Assembly (NCBI GenBank): GCA_963556255.1
Contig: OY744609.1
Coordinates: forward strand, 9,409,283 to 9,473,282
Direction: 5' to 3'
DNA: 64,000 nt
From: Allolobophora icterica
Taxonomy: Eukaryota > Annelida > Clitellata > Crassiclitellata > Lumbricidae
Made by a program: the position numbers and the translations under genes
Notes under the pieces: generated by a model
What the model saw: only the letters and a program-made list of their open reading frames with translations
Told to the model about the DNA's origin: nothing
The model's database searches: none
Part shown: piece by piece, positions 31,333-42,600 of the stretch
How the letters are laid out: every line of letters starts with the position of its first letter
Numbering within the stretch: the stretch's first letter is position 1

Positions 31333-33626
31333 GAACACTCGTGCTAAAGAACCTGTAATATAGACCGTGATTTGATTTTTGTATTTTCTTTTCTATGCCG
31401 TGAAACAGGGACTCCGTATGTCAACTGGATTTACGGACGTTTCCTGCAAGAGTTGTGGAAGATGAATTTTATGTAGGTCGCATCATGAATAAGTACTTTA
31501 ATAAGGTCTGTGGTATCCAGCGTGCAGGATTTTCGTCTGTTGCTTAAATTTTGTTGAGCGAGTCAAGAATCAGGTTGAGCAAGTCTGGAAGAAGAGTCTG
31601 TATATGTTATCCCAAGCACCGTCAGGTCCAAGGTTGTAATTCAGCTGTGGCCACCATCCGAGATTTAAAATTGAGCTTTACTCTTTGTATCATACCCCTA
31701 TCTCAATTTGACCTATGCCCCTCTGTCCTACACTGACCCCGTGAGGCAGCCACGAGTGGGAAGTGTTAGAAACTTTATTTTCTTTGTTGTATGAAGACAT
31801 TTGACCTGTATCTCATATCCTTTACGTTCATCTCGGGTTTCGCAAACAGCAAACAGTAAACCTGCTTTGTGGGTACTGTGCTGAAATTGATCTTGTGCGA
31901 CAGGTTTTCGACAGGTTACTTTCTCTTGAAGATAAATGCCGTGTGTTTTGGCAGAAAGTTTAGAGTGCATAATGGTGAAATCTACATATTATATTAGCAA
32001 CCTTTTTTCATACTCAGAAATGCATGTATCTCAACATAAATATGATGCCTTCATATCAAAAGTGCTCCGGATGCAACCACTAATCTAAACCTTGCATACT
32101 GCCTCTTGAAGCCCACGACGCAGTTGAGGAGACAAGCCACAACATCTTTCTCTGGTCATATGTAAAATCAACAACTGTTCTTGGCGGGGAAGCTTTTTAA
32201 GTTGCTGTACCTAGTTTATGAAAAACTCTCCCCATGTCTGTCTGTTCTGTTCAATCACATGTCGTTTCGTTCTAAAATCCCTTTTCTTTTTCAAATTGCA
32301 TAATCCACCTCTCTGTTTAACGGATGGACTTTCTGGACATTGACCCGAGATTACGGCTTGATTTTGTTGTGCCATCGGTTGGTGCCTTGTGCATTAGATA
32401 CCGGTGCAATAGAAGTTACTGTAATTAATTCACATTAGCAGTTCAATGCTACAAATCCGTCAGCACCAGTTACAGTGTACTTAATTTAGTATGAATTGTT
32501 CTTTCAAAACAGTATGAATTGTTCTTTCAAAACAGCAAGATCATGTCACAGTTGAATCTTACAATAAAGAGAAGTGAAATGCCAATTATGCTACATGTTT
32601 GTAGGGTGAAGAAACCCCTATTGTACAGGTAACAAGACCTGAATGTTTTCTCAAGTTGAAGGTGGTCGACAGAATTAACTTGTTCAAATGAATCTCGCTT
32701 GGAATGCATGTTTATCTAGGTTAAGTAACTACCATAGCAAGTTGGAAATTGTAAAAGGTCTGGTTTAGAGATACAAAGCATGGCTCTCAAATGCTTTGGG
32801 TATTTATTTCTGTAAACAAAGAGGTGTGGAATGTAGCCGGATGTTCACATGATAGAGAAAAATTACAAAGACAACACATCTTGATAAAAAATTCAAGGCA
32901 GTCATTTCCACATACGGTATGGTTCTGCAACAGAAGTCAACTGTGCTTTAAATGAATAATAATAACTAATTCTTAATACCTGTTCTTTAAAAAAGTTATA
33001 AGCACACTTCAAGATTTGCACCACAGACTTTATAAATGGTAATAATAGTTGCCATTTAAACAGAAATTAATATAGCTGCATTGTCAATAAAGACATCATC
33101 GATAGCACAAAGGCTTGTTACAATAGATAATCTAAGAACTTCTAAATCGCCATGGTCATAATGCTGAAGGCATCAGCCAATGGTCACTACTAAGGAAAAT
33201 CGTGAACTACTTGCTATACGTTGAAGTTTTCAATGGCACTGAAACTTAGGTCTGCCATTTTAAATTCTGTTAGCCACTACGAATGTTTATAATCCCCAAC
33301 TAGTACACAGAGTAACAGAACCATACAAACAAAACGGGCGACATTATTATGCAATCCTGTACCCAACATAAATCCAACCATAGAAAAATAAAGTTCTGCA
33401 TATACAACGCAATATATTCGCAAAGCAGCTTAAGATGTTTGAATAAAGATGCGTTAAAGCCTGCAGGCGTTCCCGCTTGCAACAAAAACCCTTGGCTAAA
33501 CAAAACGGAGTTTAACTCAGTCGACCATTACATGCAGTCAACCGTAGCAGAGTTTGTCATCTTGAGATTGTTCTGTTAAACATATTTTTAAGCAGGACAT
33601 GACATGTTTGCGAGTGATGCGTTCGA
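31333..33626. other. Convergent melanotransferrin / xylose isomerase intergenic region
   Basis: 2.3 kb between two stop codons facing each other, so it must hold both 3' UTRs and polyadenylation sites. It is AT-rich. A dispersed repeat end (TGCAATAGAAGTTACTGTAA) lies at 32370-32430 and an opposed copy at 33120-33240. ATGAATTGTTCTTTCAAAAC is tandemly repeated at 32493-32535. No gene is seen. Confidence 0.6.
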
Positions 33627-36600
33627 TCACAGGTAGCCGTTGAGGACGCGCTCAAAGTGCTCTTGTCGGCCTGATTTTGACTCAGGTTCTCCGTGTTTCA
33701 GGACAAACTCCTGTGAATTCAAACAATTTCATTAATTAATAATGAACAAATACAAGACACCTATGGTTGTATTGGCGAGTGTGGATGGGGGGTGGGCTTG
33801 ACATACCCAAGGTCAAACGTCATGCCCAGAAATAATCCCCAGACTTCCCAGTCGGAAAACTTTAGGAATTTCACACCCCTTGACCTACTGGTGCTTCACA
33901 CCTTCAATCTGAACCCATCACGGCCAAAAAGTCACAGATTCTACCATGGCCATTGTATATATCTATTGTTATGTTAATGCTCGTCTGCAAAATTAAGTAT
34001 GCTACAACAACATCACCAAAATTCCAAATGTGAAATCTGACTGAATGACAAAATGAAATTACATTTTATTAGGCATGTTCTAAAATATCATGCAGTCTTT
34101 CTACCGGGACATGAAGATAATGCTAAAAAAAAACTACCAGGTATGCACAGCCTTTGTAAGTGAGATACCACTATAAAAACACTATGAAAAGATATGAACG
34201 GACTTCACAGTCTTCCAGAGTTGCAAGGCCTTTGGTGATCTTTGCTCCGAGTCCGTCCGAGAAACTGCCATATCTCTGCTACAAAAACAAGCATTCCTCA
34301 TGTAGACAATACAACAGCAGTTCTGTCTTTCAAACCAGCATTTCCACCCTTCGCATTTTTAACACTTCTCGTGTAGAAAATGCAATAGCAGCCACAACGT
34401 GTGCCCAACAATGAATTTAAAGATTCTGTCTTTCCACGCAGCATTTTCATGCATCACACATTTAAAGAATGACGCTGTAACACTAATCCGACATGAAATA
34501 AATAGAAGCAGTTTATATAAACTGCACACAGCCGTGAAGCTATGTAAAACTCAAAGTTACATAAAAGTTACCATTCGCATATCATCATCATCAACTGGTT
34601 ACACAAAATAACTCGTGAGCAAAGAAACCAAACGTTGTCCACACAAACCTTAACTGCATCAGTAAGAATTCCGTCATTAATCAGCAGAACCGCGTTTCGA
34701 AGTGCTCTCGCAAACGTATCCATTGCACCTACAAACAAACAGACACAAAACATTCTGTTATTATGTATATAGCACAGTGGTTCTCAACCTGTGGTCCGCG
34801 GACCACTGGTGGTCCGCAGCCATCTGCCTGGTGGTCCGCGAGCAAGGCCTACAATTTATATTTTTTTTACAATTAAAAACATGCAAACGTACATATTTTG
34901 TCAATTTTTACAATTTTAGTTTTATTTCAATCGCTAGAATCGGCTTGATGGGAGCATGAAACTACTGATACGTGGATTATGGCAAAAAATGTCTTTTGTA
35001 TTAATTTCTTTTGCCACAATTTATGGTGGTGGTCCACGACCGAGACACAACATTTATAAGTGGTCCTTGAGTCTCAAAAGGTTGAGAACCGCTGATATAG
35101 CACCAATTGTATTGTTATTTATATAACGCCACTATATCCAATTGTATTGTTATTTAAATAACACCACTATATCCAATTGTATTGTTATTTATATAACACC
35201 ACTATGGCCAATTCTTGTGCTTAAATCTCAGCTGGGTTTTGCTCCACAGTACTTACGTGATCTGTTTCAACGGCCTCATTCTGCTGCTTCGCTGCGTCGT
35301 CTCCGATCTTTTGATCGTCTTGACCTCTTAGTTCCTCGTGTCAGGACAACTATGGCTCAGTCGAGGTCCTTTGCCTGCATAGGTCCCTCACTTTGGAACC
35401 GACTTCCTCCTTCTGTCCGCACCACCATTCTCTCTGGTAGCGTTGCTTCTTCCTTTTCTCACCTTAAATCCTGCTTTTTCTCTCGGGGTCTCGCGCACTG
35501 GGAGCGCCTCTGAATGGTATATACCGCGAGAGGCGCTTTATAAATGCCCATATACAATACAATACAATACATATACAATACAATTGTATTGTTATTTATA
35601 TAACACCACTATATCCAATTGTATTGTTATTTATATAACACCACTATGGCCAATTGTATCTTTATTTATATAACACCACTATGGCCAATTGTATTGCTAT
35701 TTATATAACACCCTATATCCAATTGTAATGTTATTTATATAACACCACTATGGCCAATTGTATCTTTATTTATATAACACCACTATGGCCAATTGTATTG
35801 TTATTTATATAACACCACTATATCCAATTGTATTGTTATTTATATAACACCACTATGGCCAATTGTATCTTTATTTATATAACACCACTATGGCCAATTG
35901 TATTGCTATTTATATAACACCACTATATCCAATTGTATTGTTATTTATATAACACCACTATATCCAATTGTATTGTTATTTATATAACATCACTATATCC
36001 AATTGTATTGTTATTTATATAACACCACTATGGCCGACCGTATTGTTATTTATATAACACCACCATACCTAATTGTGTTGTCAATTAATATAGTGCAATT
36101 AATATATTTAATGAATGAAATACTCCTAGCATCTCCTGGATTGAGCATCCTGAGAAAATAAGCGAGTTTTAAGGCATCAAGCTGCAACAGTCCTGCTTCC
36201 CAAAGCACCTCGGCTGGAACTGTACATCAAAGACTGTTCCATAGTGATGGACCCACTGGCCCTTTTGGCAGTGAACGATCAATCAACGACACTAAATGAC
36301 TGTGCTGCATAGATTCAGATTGTTCCACAACAACTCTTAAACACCTGAACCATACTAAGAAAATGTTTCCAGATCCGCATTAAGGCCAGCGAACAGCGTA
36401 AGCTTCAAACCACAGACAAGGTTTTCAAAATAACAAGCAAAATGTGGCTTGAAGTTGTCACAGTAATAAAAAATTCCGATAATAACTGACCAACGTGAGC
36501 AATGAACATGTCGGCGACATCGGTTGACTCGCGTCGTGGCTTGGCATCAAAGTTGAGTCCACCAGGTGCAATGCCACCTTGCTCGATTACTGTCTACAAC

Positions 36601-39600
36601 GAGAAAGGTAATGGTAATAGACTTGTTTATATGCCTCTACACAACAACAGGTTACGGTAAAATGGTTACTAAAATGCCTCTACAGTATTATTATAATTAT
36701 TCTGCATTTATTAAGCGCTACTACCAATGAGCAAGCATCAGTCAATGGAGCCGAGCACTTGTGAGTGAAGGACTTCCTCACTGTTCCTGCACAGTTATCA
36801 CCTCAGCGGAGCTTGAACCCATACTCTCTGCGTTACAAGGCTAGCACCTTAACCCACCAGCAACCATGTCCCACAACTCCTAGGAAGCATGGCTCTGTAT
36901 CAAATGCATGCACCAGAAACAAAGCAATATAGAATCTTGTCGAATTGTATTTTAAAAAGACGGATATGATAATTGGAACCAAGATCAATCCTTCGGTGCA
37001 ATGACCAAACATTCTTCTGCCTACCTTCATCACCACGGTGCAGTTCCTGACGTCCATTGGAAACTGGTCCGTGTCCCAACCCAGATCCGGGGAACCAGTG
37101 TTGGCATCAATGGATCCCAACATTCCAAACCTAGTCAATGGAAACACCATTTGTGACATCATCACCATCACCAACAACAATACCAGTCCATCTCACCACA
37201 TTTTGATCATATTGCAAGTCTGCTTCCACCATGCCATAATCACAATCATCACCACCATCATCATCATCACAACATCATCATCATCAAGATTATCCAGACA
37301 TCATCATGCACTAGTATCTCACCACCAGCACCATTATTAAGCTAGTTCGCTTGAAATGAGCAACGGTCAGTTAGCCTTAAATTAGCCATTGAGCACAGCT
37401 CACTTACTGGGATGCCATCATGACGTCATGCTCGTAGCTATGGCCGGCCAGAGTCGTGTGATTTGGTTCAACATTTATCTAAAAATCCAGAAGAAAAAAA
37501 TATTAGTATTTTTAATATTGAAAACTGCAGTTTGCTTAAACTAGTGCTACATAAATATTGAATTACAATCGTATGGAAACACAATACAGTAATATTTGTT
37601 TTTGTGAAATTATTCTGAATATTTGCAGTCTGTTATTCTGCATTACACATCTTAGGTATAATTTCATAAACATGATGTCTCAATTTACAGAACTAGTCAG
37701 CTACCAGCAGAATGCATACTGAAGTCTCTTAGTCTCAAGTCTCTCTGTCCAGAGACTTTCAGTCTAGAGTCTCAGTCTCGAATCTTTCAGTCTCAAGTCT
37801 CTTAGTATCTAGTCTCTTAATATCGAGTCTGTATCGAGCATCTTAACATCAAGTCTCTTAATACTGAGTCTCTTAGTGTCAAGTCTCTTAGGTTACAGAC
37901 TCCAAGTCTTAGGCTCAAATCCTTAAGGTCTTAGGCTCAAATAGTCTTTGGCATTGCAAGTACTCTGCCAATTCCCTCTCAGTGCACCTACTTTGAAATG
38001 CTCCTCCAGACCAAACGTGCGCAAGAAACCAATGACAGTCATTGCATCTGAAAAGAATCAAAACATCTCCTATGACCACATACATATCAGATCTTTCATT
38101 AAAGCACTTGCCACGGTAGTTATATTATGACAAGTAATCATGCGCTCATTCTAATTTGCAGAATTGCAACCGCATACTGCCAAAAAAGATAGTTATTGCA
38201 AAGAATTAATTAGCAGCAGTGTAAATAATTCTATTGTTTCTGCTAAAATGCTAATATTGTATTGTTAAATCTATATAGCACAGTTACACTACACAAAGAC
38301 AACTGGTTTCTGGCCATTTCTGAATTATTATAATAATAATTATAACTACAAAGACCTTTATTCTGGAACAGCATCTAAGAACCAACAGCACGAGTTTATT
38401 CTCAATTCTCTGTCTGTATTTCACCAGCAGTCGCAGACCACTCCATTCGATTGCACGCTTGTGTCGTCAGGTTTGAAACACCTCTCAGGAGATGTCTTGT
38501 TGAGGTGCTGGTTGTTTTGCTATTATCATGCATTTATTAAGCGCCACTATCAAATGACCAAGTGTCAATTGATGGCACTGAGGACAACTGTGACTTGCTC
38601 AAGGTTCCTTCACGTAACTATCTCAGAGGACACTCGAACCTGTACTCTCCACGTTCGAGTACACAAGAGTGCTCGTGTACTCTCCGCTCACAAGGTGAGC
38701 GCTCTAACCAATCGACTACCACGTCTCACAAATACATACATGTGTAAGCTGCGATAATAAATATCATTGTCACGTATCAGGTTTTCATTGTTTGCAGTTT
38801 AAAGGTACTTACACCTGAAATAACTGGACTAAGTGTACGTACCATAATCGTACTGATGCTTGGTCGGTTCCTTTGGCTTTGGTTCAACCAGAAACTGACC
38901 TTTGAACCCAATCTTCTGTTTATATTCTAAATAACATTCAAATTACAGCAGCAGCGGATAAATTTTAACGTGATTAGAAGCTACTAATGGTTTTTATTAC
39001 GGTGTGCATCACATTTCCCCAACACCAGGAAAAACAAAATTAAGCAAAAGAGGAAATTCACTCAACTATCAGGGTTAGGTTCGACCCGCTTCGAATTTTA
39101 TAGTTCAGGATCATGTAACTTTCATAATAACAACGGTAGCTCAGAAGAAGAAATTGGCTCTTATGCTAGCCACTGCTATGAAGTGTTAGTTTCCTTGTCT
39201 CTAAATCTCAGCAGCCTACTGCCCCGAAATATCTCTTGAACTATCTGCTATCTGCATCGGCTTGATCTTTTTGTTTCCAGGGCTAGAACTGCCTTGGCCC
39301 AGCACCAGGCGTTTGCTGTAGTGGGTCCCACGATCTGGAATGACCTTCCCTCTCTGCTCAGGGCCAAACTAATGACTGGCTTTTCCTCATCGTCCCTAAA
39401 GGCATTTCTGTTTCCACGGGGCTTCTGTGCCGAGAGCACCTCTGAATAGTTATTCTGCGAGAGGCACTTTATAAATTTATAGATACAATACAATACAATA
39501 CTTCACCTATCTGAGCGCCAGCATACAAGGCAGGGTGCACACCCAAGCCAGCATACAAGGAAGCCTTCTCCCTCACTGCTTGATCTTCCTACCAGCAGCG

Positions 39601-42600
39601 TGAACTCACATTACCATACTCATAGCAGACTGCTAACAAAAGCAAAAGAGGAGCAGAGATCTCAAACCTTAGTTCTGCCCTGGCAAGGATTTGAGTCCCT
39701 CACTTCTGGGTTGACAGTCCAATGATCTTATGCATTATACCGGGTGGCCCATTAAAAACGTTCCCAAACTTTGTTAACCTGGCAATTAAACAATTTTAAA
39801 GTAAATTGAATCATAGTATATCGAACTAATCATAATTCATATTTGTACAACACAGCCAAAATTTAGCGCAAAATACTCAACAGTTTGAGAGAAATTGTTA
39901 TTAGAACTGTATGACCCATGGTCACAATTTTGCACAGTTGTTTTATGATGACGTTTTACGCGAACAAATGTTTAATTGATCCTCCGCCTTCTCTTGTAAC
40001 GACCCTTAAACGCTGTTTCCACTGTCCTATTGACTTCTGTATTTGTGTGTCGTCTAATAGAGTCCATTTTGCTTCAATGACCTGCTTAGGTTCGTCAGTA
40101 TTTAGAAACGGTTTTCTGCGACCAGCATACACAAGCTCCTTAAGGGCGTTCCATACATAGTAGTCCAGACGATTTAGATCTGGAGAGTTTGGTGGCCAGG
40201 CATCACTGTGGATAAAATCAGGGGTGTTTGCTTGAAGAAATTGCTGAGCCAATCTGCAACGATGTGAAGGAGCACTGTCTTGTTGAAAGATGTATTGTCG
40301 TCAGGATAGAGTCTACGACATTGGGGAATGAGCTTATCGCGTAACAAGCCGACGTAATACTCTCCATTGACTGGTTTTCTGAGGATCAATGAAGATGATG
40401 ACTGTTTTATCGTGCATCGAAATTGACACAACTGCTCTACACTCTCAGCATTTTCAACAGTCGTTGCAGTTGTTGGACGACCACTTCCAGGCTTGCGAGC
40501 AACGCTACCAGTTTCAATAAGCTTATTAATGACTCGGTTTATGCTTTGTCTTGACCAGTTTTGACGCGGATATTCCTAAGCGATTCGCTTGTCTCGCCAA
40601 CCCTTCTCCTCAAAATGATATCTTAATAACAGCGAAATCATCATTTGAAAACACCATGTTTTAATGTTTACTACTTCGAGGACTAGTTTAATCAAGATAC
40701 TCTCGTTACTTCGTGGCGAAATAAATGACGTAGTTTTGTGCAAAATTTGTAAACAGGTATGATGTCATAACCTTGCCGCAGGGTGTGGCATAATAAACGT
40801 ACTCTCTTGAAATGTGACATTTGTGCACAGAAATAATTGCTTAACATTTTGGTATGAATTAAAATTTGATATCTCTGAAATTAGATCTTTGCCAGGTTAA
40901 CAAAGTTTGGGAACGTTTTTAATGGGCCACCCGGTATTATTGTGAACCACATGAACTAATAGTACGTGAAAGGACAGTAGTGTTACTTACCAACAGCCAT
41001 CTTTAGGAAGCTGGCATAATTTGACAGCTCTTTATGAAGATCGGTATTCAGAAGGCACTGGTAACCTTCCCGGCCACCCCAGAAAACTACAATGAAACAG
41101 AAAAATTCCTCAAAATGTAAAGACCACTGTACTTCAGGAGACAAAAAGGATAATTCACACAATAAATCAAACCTCCTGACTGTGAAATCAATGGCTTTCA
41201 TATTGTTCACAAGATGGCACTGTGTAGCCTGCTCTAAACAACCTAATCTAGTGTTGTAACTTCTATAGCACTATTATTATTCGTAAAAACACCCATCATC
41301 CTCTGCCAACCTGTCAAAATGAGGCTCATATGGGACTCTTTCCCATAAGTGACCCACAGGGCCCATCGTCTTATGAATATGCTGGCAGGGTTGGCGAGTC
41401 AGAGCTTATCCGTAAATATCGATATGTACAGCTACATACACGATTCCTTTTACAATGATACAGCGACAGGCTTCTGACATACTTACCAAAGTTTTCTGCT
41501 CCCAGTTTTTTTGCGATCTCCAATCCCTTCTTCACCTGAGCAGCTGCATACGCAACAACGTGAGCCTCAGGATTTGTGGCTGCTCCGTTCATGTACCTAA
41601 AAACCAAAGCAATTATAACCGTACAGAAACAACTCTTCGAACACGCTTAAAAGCCAAGTCCAGATGCTTGTACAGGCAAAAGAAACAATTTGTAAAATCA
41701 ATAATATTATGTCCTTTGTACATGATAAGAAAATAAATCTATATTCCTTGATAGAAAATACGAAAAAAATCAATGCGTATGTCAACATACATTAATAGAA
41801 AAGACGAATAATCAAATTGTACATTAAAATACCTTTAATACGAGAAAAACAGTTTAATTTTCTGATTGACTTAAACACGGTTACAAAAAATCACAAAATC
41901 AACAAAACATAATAGAAAATCAAGTTGAAAGAATTACTTAGTTTCTTTTTTATTAATTTTTTTCCATTAATTTAACTTATTTTATGAATTTATTAGCTTA
42001 CTGAGTTGCAAGTTCATTGATTTAATTATTTAATTTTGACAATAATAACAGCTACCTGGGATTAGCGAAGAGGTTGCACGTTGCCCACAGTGGCTTGATG
42101 CCAGTTGATTCCTGCAAGGTCAAGGCCAGGTCAACCAGTTCATCCAGGTTTGCATTCGTCTCCGTCAAGTCCTTGCCCTCAGGTGCAATATCCCTGCACA
42201 GGAAATTAACAAGTTTCACAATAAAATCTCCTTGCCCTTAAATGTAAACATTACATTCGTCTTGTCATGTAAAATAACTGCAGTTTACTTAGCACTCTTA
42301 AATAGAACCTCAACCTTCTTACATACTTACACCGTTATATTCCAATGCTGCCACTCCTCTCAAAGCTCTCCTTTCTCCTTCAGTTTACTGTATCCATCCA
42401 TCATCCAGTCCAGCAGCATCCGTCTAGGTCTGCCTCTCCTTCTCTTTCCCTCCACTCTTCCTTCCGTGATTAAACATTAAACCTGACTAGAGAATACCCT
42501 CTCAGTAAATGACCAATCCTCTTTCTCTGTCTCTCTCTCTTATAGTAATTTATTAGTAGGGGTCCACTGAAAAGACATTTTCCACTGAGTACCGAATCCG

